From: Lysobacteraceae bacterium
GTDB taxonomy: Bacteria > Pseudomonadota > Gammaproteobacteria > Xanthomonadales > Xanthomonadaceae
Length of the DNA: 8,313 nucleotides
Direction: 5' to 3'
NCBI GenBank assembly: GCA_004173415.1
Contig: SEHC01000067.1
Coordinates: forward strand, 1 to 8,313
Under the pieces are notes generated by a model. It saw only the letters and a program-made list of their open reading frames with translations. It had not been told where the DNA came from and searched no databases. How positions within the stretch are numbered: position 1 is the first letter of the stretch; each line of letters starts with the position of its first letter. A program made the position numbers and the translations under genes. Positions 1-7,129 of this stretch are shown piece by piece.

Positions 1-663
1 GACAGCGACCCGGCGACCCAGTGGCTGCCCGATGGACGCCTGTATCTCTGGGACTATGCCGGCAGCGACGTGGCGGTGAGCATCGTCGACGAAACCGGCA
101 AGGTCGACCTCAACCAGGCGGATCCGCAATTGCTGGGCGCGCTGATCCGCGCGGTGGGCGGCGAGCTTGCGACTGCCGACCGCATCGCCGCGGCCATCGT
201 CGACTGGCGCGATGCCGATCCGCTGACCCAGCCTGGCGGCGGCGCCGAGGATCCCGACTATGACGCCGCCGGCCTTCCCTATGGCGCCAAGGATGCGCCG
301 TTCGAAACCGTGGCCGAAGTCGAACAGGTGCTGGGCATGAGCCCGGCCCTGTATGCGCGTCTGGAGCCCAGCCTGACCCTGTTCAGTGGCCGCCCGCAAG
401 CCGACCCGAACTACGCGCAGGCGCCGGTGCTTGCGGCCATGGGCCTGGATCCGGCGGAGTACGAGGCGCGTCGCCGCGGCACGCCACAAGCCCTGGCGGG
501 GCAGGCGCTGACCGGCAGCGGCACGTATAGTATCGAGAGCCACGTTCGCACCGCTGACGGGACCGCGGTGACTTTACGTGCGGTAGTGCGCGCAGGCGGC
601 GGCCCGGTGCCGGGCTCCGCGTACACCACACTGCGCTGGGAGGAAGCTGCGGCACCCCGATGA
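1..663 (+). CDS. gspK: Type II secretion minor pseudopilin GspK (XpsK), 5'-partial
   Basis: The reading frame is open from base 1, so the gene begins upstream; an internal GTG at 70 is not the true start. The visible 220 residues are the C-terminal part of GspK, the large minor pseudopilin that caps the periplasmic pseudopilus with GspI and GspJ. Diagnostic stretches (window residue numbers) are GKVDLNQA at 33-40, IVDWRDAD at 66-73, the acidic GGGAEDPDY at 79-87 that corresponds to the calcium-binding loop of the family, and the helix FETVAEVEQVLGM at 101-113. The missing part should hold the prepilin leader, the N-terminal hydrophobic helix and the start of the globular domain (roughly 70-110 residues, judged from usual GspK length of about 300-330). 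The stop codon overlaps the gspL start by four bases (ATGA). The family call is firm; only the 5' end is unseen. Confidence 0.94.
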   Translation, partial: DSDPATQWLPDGRLYLWDYAGSDVAVSIVDETGKVDLNQADPQLLGALIRAVGGELATADRIAAAIVDWRDADPLTQPGGGAEDPDYDAAGLPYGAKDAPFETVAEVEQVLGMSPALYARLEPSLTLFSGRPQADPNYAQAPVLAAMGLDPAEYEARRRGTPQALAGQALTGSGTYSIESHVRTADGTAVTLRAVVRAGGGPVPGSAYTTLRWEEAAAPR

Positions 664-1802
664 CCACCCTCAACGACAATCCGGCCCTGATGGATCGCGT
701 CCGCCGCTACGGCGTCGGCACGGGCAGTTTTTTCCGCTGGTGGCGGCAGGCGCTGGCCAGCTGGCTGCCGGCCCGCTGGCGGGTACTGCTGGGCCTGGCC
801 CGGGACCGGCTGCTGCTGGTCCGGCACGGCGAAGAGGTGCAACTTCACTGGCAGAACGCCGGCGGCGTCCACGCCCTGGCACGACTGCCGCTGCCGCTGC
901 AGGACCCGGACCTGGAAAGGGTGCTGGCCAACCGGCTGGCGGCGTTGCCGCGCTGGCTGGCGCTGCCACCGGCCCTGGCCCTGCGCCGGCGCCTGCTGCT
1001 GCCCGGCGCGGCGCTGGAGCGCCTGCGCGACGTGGTCGGCTTCGAGGTCGACCGGCAGACGCCGTTCAACGCCGCAGCCGTGTGTTTCGACGCGCGCCTG
1101 CTGCAGCGCCGGGACGACGGCCAGCTGGACGTGGAACTGGTGGTGGTCCCGCGCGCGGCCTTCGACGAAGCCCTGGGTTCGCTGGGCGGGCTGGCCGCCG
1201 GGCTGGTCGGGGTGGACGTGCTCGACGACGCCGGCCTGCCGTTGGAAGTGAACCTGCTGCCCGAGGAACAGCGTCGCCGTCGCAGCAATCCGATGCGGAC
1301 CTGGAACCTGGTGCTGGGGGCAGTCGCGCTGGCCGCGATAATCGCCGCTGCCTGGCAGGTGCTGGAAAACCGCCGCGAGGCGGTCCTGGCCTTCGACGCC
1401 CAGGTCGAGGCCAAGGCCCTGCAGGCGCGCCAGGTGGCCTTGCAGCGCGACCGCCTGCGCAACATCGTCGAGGGCGCACGGTTCCTCGACGAAGCCCGCG
1501 CGGGCCGTCCGACCACGGTCGAGGTGATCGACGAGGTCAGCCGCCGGCTTCCGGACAACACCTACCTCGAGAAGCTCGCCATCGAAGGCGACCGCCTGCT
1601 GCTGATCGGCCTGAGCCCGGAGGCCTCGGCCCTGGTCGGCCGGCTGGAAGGCTCCAGCCTGTGGAAATCCCCGGCCCTGAGCGGCGCCCTGCAGCCGGAT
1701 CCGCGGACCCGGCGCGATCGTTTCAGCCTGACCGCCGACCTGGTCGGCACCCTCCCGGCCAGGCCGGCGACGGAGGCCGCCGATGGCGCCCCTGCTCGCT
1801 AG
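660..1802 (+). CDS. gspL: Type II secretion inner-membrane platform protein GspL (XpsL), PilN-like C-terminus
   Basis: 380 residues, close to the usual GspL/XpsL length. Residues about 40-200 form the cytoplasmic part, which in the family has an actin-like fold and binds the ATPase GspE. The segment VNLLPEEQRRRR at 197-208 is the positively charged juxtamembrane motif typical of GspL/PilN proteins. A single transmembrane helix follows at about 214-234. The periplasmic part starts with a predicted coiled coil at about 235-275 and ends in a ferredoxin-like PilN fold (about 285-363). A Pro/Ala-rich tail closes the protein. The ATG at 660 overlaps the gspK stop by four bases. A GGGAGG at 638-643 lies 16 bases upstream, too far for a good ribosome site, so translational coupling to gspK is likely. 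GspL pairs with GspM, encoded next, to transmit ATPase action to the pseudopilus and secretin. Confidence 0.94.
   Translation: MTTLNDNPALMDRVRRYGVGTGSFFRWWRQALASWLPARWRVLLGLARDRLLLVRHGEEVQLHWQNAGGVHALARLPLPLQDPDLERVLANRLAALPRWLALPPALALRRRLLLPGAALERLRDVVGFEVDRQTPFNAAAVCFDARLLQRRDDGQLDVELVVVPRAAFDEALGSLGGLAAGLVGVDVLDDAGLPLEVNLLPEEQRRRRSNPMRTWNLVLGAVALAAIIAAAWQVLENRREAVLAFDAQVEAKALQARQVALQRDRLRNIVEGARFLDEARAGRPTTVEVIDEVSRRLPDNTYLEKLAIEGDRLLLIGLSPEASALVGRLEGSSLWKSPALSGALQPDPRTRRDRFSLTADLVGTLPARPATEAADGAPAR
1772..1776 (+). promoter_or_regulatory. Ribosome binding site of gspM
   Basis: GGAGG lies six bases before the ATG at 1783 and inside the end of gspL. It fixes the gspM start and explains how gspM can start 20 bases before the gspL stop. 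Confidence 0.75.
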
Positions 1803-2448
1803 TCGTGACCGCTGGCTGGCGCTGGTCCTGCTCCTGGGCGCGCTGGCGATCGCCTACCTGCTGCTGGTGCATAGCTGGTGGACGGTGCCGATGCTGGAGG
1901 TGAACCAGGACATTGCCGAGAGCCGGGAGCGCGAATTGCGCGTGCGCACCCAGCTGCAACAGGCCCCGCAGGTCGAGAAGCAACTGGCCGCCGCCATCGC
2001 CCAGCAGTCGCAGCGTCCCGGGTTCCTGACCGAGACCAGCGTCGAGCTGGCCACCGCCGGGCTGGTCCAGCGTCTGGAGACCGTGGTCCTCCAGGCCAGC
2101 CCCGGCAATCGCAGCTGCGCGATCAGCAATCGCTCGCCCATGCCGCAGCCGGCCGGTCGCGAACGTTTCGAGCGCGTGGTCGTGCAGGTTCGCCTGCGCT
2201 GCGGGACCCCCGAACTCGGCGCGGTGCTGCATGCGCTGGAAAGCGGAACGCCGCGCCTGTTCGTGGACAACCTGAACATCCTGGCCCAGCGCTACGCCTA
2301 CCTCTCGGCCGGACCGGGCGGCAATGGCGGGCTGGACACCAGTTTCGACCTGTACGGCTACCTGCAGCCGGTCGCCGGCGCCAGGCCGGCTTCCGCACCG
2401 CGTGCCGGTGCCAGCCCCGTCCAGCAGGAGACGATGGATGCGAACTGA
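1783..2448 (+). CDS. gspM: Type II secretion platform protein GspM (XpsM)
   Basis: 221 residues with the GspM layout: a short cytoplasmic N-terminus, one membrane helix at about 12-30, a periplasmic coiled coil at about 40-76, and a small ferredoxin-like alpha/beta domain at about 85-195, then a Pro/Ala-rich tail. It resembles the GspM branch found in xanthomonads (T2SSM_b-like) rather than the enterobacterial PulM branch. It is predicted to sit in the inner membrane and to stabilise and pair with GspL. The periplasmic domain has two cysteines, C112 and C140, that could form a disulfide; this is inference. The gene starts within gspL (20-base overlap) behind a good GGAGG and overlaps the next gene by 11 bases. 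Sequence conservation is low in this family, so the call rests on topology, size and position between gspL and xpsN as well as on sequence. Confidence 0.92.
   Translation: MAPLLASRDRWLALVLLLGALAIAYLLLVHSWWTVPMLEVNQDIAESRERELRVRTQLQQAPQVEKQLAAAIAQQSQRPGFLTETSVELATAGLVQRLETVVLQASPGNRSCAISNRSPMPQPAGRERFERVVVQVRLRCGTPELGAVLHALESGTPRLFVDNLNILAQRYAYLSAGPGGNGGLDTSFDLYGYLQPVAGARPASAPRAGASPVQQETMDAN
2426..2430 (+). promoter_or_regulatory. Ribosome binding site deciding the xpsN start
   Basis: AGGAG sits seven bases before the ATG at 2438. It lies inside the end of gspM and picks the 261-residue form of XpsN over a longer in-frame reading from ATG 2324, which would overlap gspM by 125 bases and put 38 extra residues before the membrane anchor. 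Confidence 0.75.
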
Positions 2449-3223
2449 CGCCATCGGTCCGCGTACCTGGCTGCTGGTCGCGGTGGCCGGATGGGCGCTG
2501 ATTGCCTGGTTGCTGGCCGTGGCCGGGATGGGTGGGGTCATCCGTCCGCTGCCAGCCGACCCCAGCCTGGTCCAGGCGCTGCCGCAATTGCGCCCGCCGG
2601 CCGCCGAGCGCCTCGGTCCGCTGGGCCAGTACACGCAGATGAGCGCGCGACCGCTGTTCTCCGAAACGCGCCAGCCCGAATCGTTCTTCATTTCCGGGGA
2701 AGAAGGCGGCGAGCAGCCGCAGAGCTTCGATTTCATCCTCACCAGCGTGCTGATCACCCCGCGCCTGCAGATGGCGATCCTGCAGGGCAAGGAAGGCGGT
2801 GAATCGGTGCGGGTCAAGCTGGGTGAGGCACCGGAATCCTCGCCCAACTGGCGCGTGGTCGAGATCCATCCCCGCAGCGTGGTGATCGCCGGGCCCGAGG
2901 GACAGCAGACCCTGGAATTGCGTGTGTTCGACGGCAACGGCGGGCAGCCGCCTACCGCGGTCTCCGGAATGAATCCGGGCCCGGCCACGCCGGTGGCCCA
3001 GGGCCAGCCCCCGCGCCAGGCGCCGGCGTCCGAACCCATGCAGCCGCAGTTGCAACCGCAGCCCGGATCGGCCGACGCCGCGCCGGCGGAAAGCGCCGCC
3101 CCGGCCGAACCGGTCATGACCACCGAGCAGCAGATGGACCTGATCCGCAAGCGCATCGAGGCACGCCGCGCGCAACTGCGGGAGCAGGGCGAACTCCCGC
3201 CAACCCCGGACAAGACAAAGTAG
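2438..3223 (+). CDS. xpsN: Type II secretion protein XpsN (general secretion pathway protein N; GspC-like secretin connector)
   Basis: 261 residues from ATG 2438. A short cytoplasmic start is followed by one inner-membrane helix at about 10-30. RPLF at 71-74 opens a beta-rich homology-region (HR) domain at about 71-166, with the typical pattern of a strand repeat (LTSVLITPRLQMAIL, 101-115), a loop, then KLGE and a final WRVVEIHPRSVVIAGPEG hairpin at 138-155. This is the GspC fold that contacts the N0 domain of the secretin. Residues 167-226 are a Pro/Gln/Ala-rich linker, and 227-250 form a charged, probably helical end instead of the PDZ domain of many GspC proteins. In Xanthomonas the equivalent XpsN is known to associate with XpsL, XpsM and XpsD and to act as the GspC counterpart; it is not the enterobacterial PulN-type GspN. 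It overlaps gspM by 11 bases and ends nine bases before gspD. Confidence 0.9.
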   Translation: MRTDAIGPRTWLLVAVAGWALIAWLLAVAGMGGVIRPLPADPSLVQALPQLRPPAAERLGPLGQYTQMSARPLFSETRQPESFFISGEEGGEQPQSFDFILTSVLITPRLQMAILQGKEGGESVRVKLGEAPESSPNWRVVEIHPRSVVIAGPEGQQTLELRVFDGNGGQPPTAVSGMNPGPATPVAQGQPPRQAPASEPMQPQLQPQPGSADAAPAESAAPAEPVMTTEQQMDLIRKRIEARRAQLREQGELPPTPDKTK

Positions 3224-3232
3224 AGTGCAGGC

Positions 3233-5428
3233 ATGAAGTCACGTTTGATCCTGGTATCCCTGCTGGCCGGCCTGCTCGCGGCCTGCGCGAGCATGCCCAC
3301 GCCCGACGTGCGCCGGCAGGGCGCGGCCAACCGCGTCGATGCTTCCGGCGGCGCGCAAACCTCGCCGCTGGCCACGGCCGAGGAGCCGGAAACCGGTCCG
3401 CAGGCGGTGATCCGTCGCGGTACCGGCCAGGTGATCAACCGCAGCGCGGCGTCGGCGCCGATGCCCTCGCTGGCCGGCGCCAGCAGCGGCTCGGCCACCT
3501 TCAACTTCGAGGGCGAGTCCGTGCATGCGGTGGTCAAGGCCATCCTCGGCGACATGCTCGGCCAGAACTACGTCATCGCCCCGGAAGTGCAGGGCACCGT
3601 GACCCTGGGCACGCCCAAGCCGGTCTCGCCGGCCGAGGCGCTGAACCTGCTGGAGATGGTGCTGGGCTGGAACAACGCCCGCCTGGTCTACAGCGGTGGC
3701 CGCTACAACGTCATCCCGGCCGACAAGGCCCTTTCGGGCACGGTCGCGCCACGCACCGGCCCGGCGTCCAACGCGCGCGGCTTCGAGGTGCGGGTCGTGC
3801 CCCTGCGCTTCATTTCGGCCAGCGAGATGAAGAAGGTGCTGGAGCCGTACGCGCGTCCCAACGCGATCGTCGGCCTGGATTCCTCGCGCAACGTGATCAC
3901 CCTGGCCGGCACCCGCACCGAGCTGGAGAACTACCTGCGCACGGTCGAGATCTTCGACGTCGACTGGCTTGCGGGCATGTCCGTGGGCGTGTTCCCGCTG
4001 CAGTCCGGCCGTGCCACCAAGGTGGTCTCGGACCTGGAGAAGGTGTTCGGCGAGAACAGCAAGACGCCCAGCGCCGGCATGTTCCGCTTCATGCCGCTGG
4101 AGGGCGCCAACGCGGTGCTGGTGATCACTCCGCAGGCCGCCTACCTGGACGACATCCAGGATTGGCTCGAGCGCATCGACAGCGCCGGAGAAGGGTCGCG
4201 CCTGTACTCCTACGAACTCAAGTACATCAAGGCCAAGGACCTGGCCGACCGGCTGGCCGAAGTCTTCGGCGGCGGCCGCGGCGGCGGCCAGTCCACCGGC
4301 GGCGACGCCCCGGTATCGCTGATGCCCGGCACCGACCCGGTCAACATCCGCGACAGCGGCATGGACGGCAGCAACGGCAGCGTCGACTTCGGCAGCACCG
4401 GTGGTGGCGGTTCGGACTCGTCTTCCGGCGGGCTGGGCAATGGTTCGCTGACCCTCAACCAGCGCAGCGGCGGCAACGGCAGCGTGACCCTGGAAGTGGA
4501 GGGCGACAAGGTCGGCGTCGCCGCCGTCGAGGAGAACAACACCCTGCTGGTTCGTTCCAGCGCCAGCGCCTGGAAGTCGATCAAGGACGTGATCGAGAAG
4601 CTCGACGTGATGCCCATGCAGGTGCACATCGAGGCGCAGATCGCCGAGGTCTCGCTGACCGGCGACCTCAGCTACGGGGTGAACTGGTTCTTCGAGCGCG
4701 CGGTCACCGATGCCGGGCTGCCCAGCGCGGTCGGCCGCGACACCTGGAGCACCCTGGCCGGCAACGTCACCGGCACCCTGACCGGGGCCGGCCCCGCCGG
4801 CCTGGGCTGGACCTTCCTCGGCCGCAACGCCGCGGCGATCATCTCGGCGCTGGACGAAGTCACCGACGTGCGCCTGCTGCAGACGCCGTCGATCTTCGTC
4901 CGCAACAATGCCGAAGCCACCCTCAACGTCGGCAGCCGCATCCCGATCTCCTCGGTCACCTTCAACCCGGGCGTCGGCACCGACAACACCTTCAGCCAGG
5001 TCCAGTACCTCGAAACCGGGATCATCCTCAAGGTGCGCCCGCGGGTGACCAAGGACGGCATGGTGTTCCTGGACATCGTCCAGGAAGTCAGCACCCCCGG
5101 CGACATTCCCGACCAGAACGGCAACGTGCGCATCAATACCCGCAAGGTCAAGACCGAGGCGGCGGTGCAAGCCGGCGACACGGTCATGCTGGCGGGCCTG
5201 ATCAGCGACAGCGCGACCCGCGGCTCGACCGGCTTCCCGGGACTGAGCAGGCTGCCGATCGTCGGCGGCCTGTTCGGCCGGCAGACCACCGGCAGCGAGC
5301 GCAGCGAAGTCATCGTGCTGCTCACACCGACCCTGGTGCGCAACCCGCAGGAGGCGCGCGACCTCACCGACGAGTACGGGCAGAAGTTCCGCGCCCTGGA
5401 TCCCCTGCAGGCGCCCAAGAAGAAGTGA
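3233..5428 (+). CDS. gspD: Type II secretion outer-membrane secretin GspD (XpsD), lipoprotein
   Basis: 731 residues. The signal peptide ends in a lipobox, LAAC, with the lipidated cysteine at 18 and A/S after it, which favours outer-membrane sorting. Domains in order: N0 at about 88-165, N1 at about 186-245, N2 at about 250-315, N3 at about 325-458, and the secretin beta-barrel domain at about 465-705. The secretin hallmark FPGLSRLPIVGGLFG is at 668-682, followed by the lip strands EVIVLLTPTLVR at 692-703. The protein multimerises into the channel through which folded substrates leave the periplasm. N3 carries a large Gly/Ser/Asn-rich insert at about 346-416. Only about 28 residues follow the barrel, so there is no long S-domain for a separate pilotin; this fits self-targeting through the lipid anchor, as reported for XpsD. 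Upstream, AGAG at 3222-3225 is a weak ribosome site, seven bases from the ATG. The TGA overlaps the next ATG by one base. Confidence 0.98.
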   Translation: MKSRLILVSLLAGLLAACASMPTPDVRRQGAANRVDASGGAQTSPLATAEEPETGPQAVIRRGTGQVINRSAASAPMPSLAGASSGSATFNFEGESVHAVVKAILGDMLGQNYVIAPEVQGTVTLGTPKPVSPAEALNLLEMVLGWNNARLVYSGGRYNVIPADKALSGTVAPRTGPASNARGFEVRVVPLRFISASEMKKVLEPYARPNAIVGLDSSRNVITLAGTRTELENYLRTVEIFDVDWLAGMSVGVFPLQSGRATKVVSDLEKVFGENSKTPSAGMFRFMPLEGANAVLVITPQAAYLDDIQDWLERIDSAGEGSRLYSYELKYIKAKDLADRLAEVFGGGRGGGQSTGGDAPVSLMPGTDPVNIRDSGMDGSNGSVDFGSTGGGGSDSSSGGLGNGSLTLNQRSGGNGSVTLEVEGDKVGVAAVEENNTLLVRSSASAWKSIKDVIEKLDVMPMQVHIEAQIAEVSLTGDLSYGVNWFFERAVTDAGLPSAVGRDTWSTLAGNVTGTLTGAGPAGLGWTFLGRNAAAIISALDEVTDVRLLQTPSIFVRNNAEATLNVGSRIPISSVTFNPGVGTDNTFSQVQYLETGIILKVRPRVTKDGMVFLDIVQEVSTPGDIPDQNGNVRINTRKVKTEAAVQAGDTVMLAGLISDSATRGSTGFPGLSRLPIVGGLFGRQTTGSERSEVIVLLTPTLVRNPQEARDLTDEYGQKFRALDPLQAPKKK

Positions 5429-6273
5429 TGACTGCGCCAGGCGCCGCGCTGCCGGTCATCCTGCTGCCGGTCGGCGTCGACGACGACGCGCTCGACGCCT
5501 GTCTCGGCGCACTGGACGCGGGCACCCCGGCCGGCGCGCGGATCTGGTTGGCCGACGATGCCCAGGCCGGCCCACGCGCCAGCGCGATCATCGAACGATG
5601 GCTGCGCCGCACCGCGCTGCAGGCCGATTACACCCGCCGCCAGGCGCCGATCGGCGAGGTCGCCCACCTTGACGAAATGCTCGGCGCCTGCGCGGGTGCC
5701 GATGTGGTGGTCCTGGCCGCCGATGCCCAGCCGCTGCCGGGCTGGCTGCAGCAGCTGGCCGCCTGTTTCTCCCGCGACGCCTCGATCGCCAGCGCCACCC
5801 CCTGGTGCAATGCCGGCGAAGCCGCCTCATGGCCGCGGCTGGGCGAGATCGATGCGCCGCCGGGTGATTTCGAACGCACCGCGGCGGCCTGCGCGGCGAT
5901 GCCGGCCCTGCATCCCGAACTGCCGGCGGCGGTGAACCATGCCGTGGCCCTGCGCGGCAGCGCCCGGCAGCGCGTCGGCGGCCTGGATGCCAGCAGCTAC
6001 GGCTCCTGGTATGCGGCGCTGATCGACCTTTCCCTGCGCCTGTCGGGGCTGGGGTGGCGCAACGCCCTGTGCGAAACCGCATTCGTCGCCAGGGGCGGCG
6101 AGGGCGGCCCGGCCGAAGGCGACCTGGACGCGATCAACGCGCGCTGGCCGGCCTGGAATGCGCGCCTGGCCAACTTCCTCATGCACGATCCGCTGCGCGC
6201 CACCCGCGAAACCCTGGCCTTGCGCTATGACGAAATCGGATCGCCGGAGCCGCAGCGTGAACTGTTCCGCTGA
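5428..6273 (+). CDS. GT2-like glycosyltransferase, apparently degenerate
   Basis: 281 residues from ATG 5428, which shares one base with the gspD stop (TGATG), so translation is probably by reinitiation; no good ribosome site is visible. The N-terminus PVILLPVGVDDDALDACLGAL (9-29) and IWLADDA (39-45) follow the first strand and nucleotide-binding strand of family 2 glycosyltransferases. VVVLAADAQPLPGWL at 93-107 corresponds to the donor-binding 'LNxDxxxxPGWL' region, keeping a single aspartate (D99). Residues 183-206 (VGGLDASSYGSWYAALIDLS...) match the 'GGFDExFxxxxEDxDLxxR' region, but the expected ED pair is replaced by A197-L198, while D200 and R204 remain. No membrane segment is seen, so it is predicted to be cytosolic. 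The substrate is unknown. The missing acidic pair suggests altered or lost catalysis. The fold assignment is moderate; the coding status is strong from the coupled overlaps on both sides. Confidence 0.8.
   Translation: MTAPGAALPVILLPVGVDDDALDACLGALDAGTPAGARIWLADDAQAGPRASAIIERWLRRTALQADYTRRQAPIGEVAHLDEMLGACAGADVVVLAADAQPLPGWLQQLAACFSRDASIASATPWCNAGEAASWPRLGEIDAPPGDFERTAAACAAMPALHPELPAAVNHAVALRGSARQRVGGLDASSYGSWYAALIDLSLRLSGLGWRNALCETAFVARGGEGGPAEGDLDAINARWPAWNARLANFLMHDPLRATRETLALRYDEIGSPEPQRELFR
6246..6249 (+). promoter_or_regulatory. Ribosome binding site of the second glycosyltransferase
   Basis: GGAG lies seven bases before GTG 6257 and within the end of the preceding gene. It supports the GTG start over the longer in-frame reading from ATG 6158, whose extra residues would overlap the previous gene by 116 bases. 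Confidence 0.65.
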
Positions 6274-7129
6274 TCCGGGCGGCATCGCCGCCGTCGTGGT
6301 CAGCCACGAAAGCGCCAGCACCCTGGAAGACTGCCTGCTGCGGCTTCGCGCTGCCCGGGGAGTGGCGGAGATACGGGTCATAGACAACGCCTCGATCGAT
6401 GGCACCCTGGACATCATCCAGCGGCACGCGGCCATGGATGGGCGGGTCCGCTTCGTCGGCAATCCGGACAATCCCGGCTTCGCGGTCGGCTGCAACCAGG
6501 GCGCGCGGGAAACGACCGCGCCGTGGCTGGCGTTCGTCAATCCGGACCTGATGGTCGAAACCGATACCCTGTGGCGGCTGCGCGAACACGCACTGGCGGC
6601 CGGCGTCGAGTGCTTGCTGGGCGTGGACCTGGTTGGCGAGGACGGCCGGGCCGATGAAGCGGCGCGCCGCAACGACCCCGATTTCGGCGCCATGCTGCGG
6701 TCCGCTGGCAAGGCTTCCAAATTGGGCGTGCAGGTGGACGGGGCCCAGGCACTGCAGCCGGTCGATGCGATCTCCGGCGCGCTGATGCTGCTGCCGCGCC
6801 GCCTGTTCGGAACCCTGCGGGGCTTCGACGAAGGCTACCGCCTGCATGCCGAGGACCTGGACCTGTGCCGCCGCGCGCGCGCCGCCGGCGCACTGGTCGC
6901 GGTGGCCAACGACCTGCAGGTGCTGCACGTGCGCGGCGTATCCAGCCTGTCGCGCCCGCTGTTCGTGGAGTGGCACAAGCATCGCGGGCTGTGGCGCTAC
7001 TTCCGCAAGTTCGAGGCGCCGCGCCGCAGCCTGCCGACCCGGGCGATGGTCTTCGCATCGATCTGGTTGCGGTTTGCCTGGGTGTTCGTGGGAAAATCCA
7101 TCACCACAAGGACGGGCGACAGGCATTGA
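6257..7129 (+). CDS. Rhamnosyltransferase-like GT2 glycosyltransferase
   Basis: 290 residues from GTG 6257. It has the full set of motifs of WbbL/rhamnosyltransferase-type family 2 enzymes: the first strand AAVVVSHES (11-19), nucleotide-binding VIDNASIDGT (41-50), NPGFAVGCNQGA (72-83), the donor/metal site LAFVNPDLMV (91-100, with N95-P96-D97 in place of DXD), SGALMLLPRRLF (173-184), and the acceptor/catalytic region GFDEGYRLHAEDLDLCRR (189-206) with the acidic pair E199-D200, then LHVRGVSS at 223-230. Such enzymes transfer a sugar, often rhamnose, from a nucleotide donor to a lipid-linked or polysaccharide acceptor on the cytosolic face. The C-terminal 265-280 is hydrophobic and may touch the membrane. 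It overlaps the upstream glycosyltransferase by 17 bases and the next gene by four. The actual sugar and acceptor cannot be told from the sequence; no other polysaccharide genes are in the window. Confidence 0.92.
   Translation: MNCSADPGGIAAVVVSHESASTLEDCLLRLRAARGVAEIRVIDNASIDGTLDIIQRHAAMDGRVRFVGNPDNPGFAVGCNQGARETTAPWLAFVNPDLMVETDTLWRLREHALAAGVECLLGVDLVGEDGRADEAARRNDPDFGAMLRSAGKASKLGVQVDGAQALQPVDAISGALMLLPRRLFGTLRGFDEGYRLHAEDLDLCRRARAAGALVAVANDLQVLHVRGVSSLSRPLFVEWHKHRGLWRYFRKFEAPRRSLPTRAMVFASIWLRFAWVFVGKSITTRTGDRH

Noticed and set aside
740..1903. 387-codon + strand frame inside gspL
   Set aside because: It is rich in Gly, Ala, Arg and Pro, a typical frame shadow of gspL; gspL has clear domains in the other frame.
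1723..3555. Long open frame on the minus strand opposite gspM, xpsN and the start of gspD (610 codons)
   Set aside because: Same GC effect. It crosses three well-supported genes, and no start signal or protein family is visible.
3239..5170. Long open frame on the minus strand opposite gspD (643 codons)
   Set aside because: High GC makes stop codons rare on the antisense strand. The translation is low-complexity (His, Gly, Ala, Asp, Arg rich), has no domain, and lies fully opposite a clear secretin gene.
4162..5427. Possible long N-terminal extension of the first glycosyltransferase, in frame through gspD
   Set aside because: The residues before ATG 5428 are Arg/Gln/His-rich shadow of gspD. 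GT2-like sequence begins just after ATG 5428, which overlaps the gspD stop as expected for coupling.
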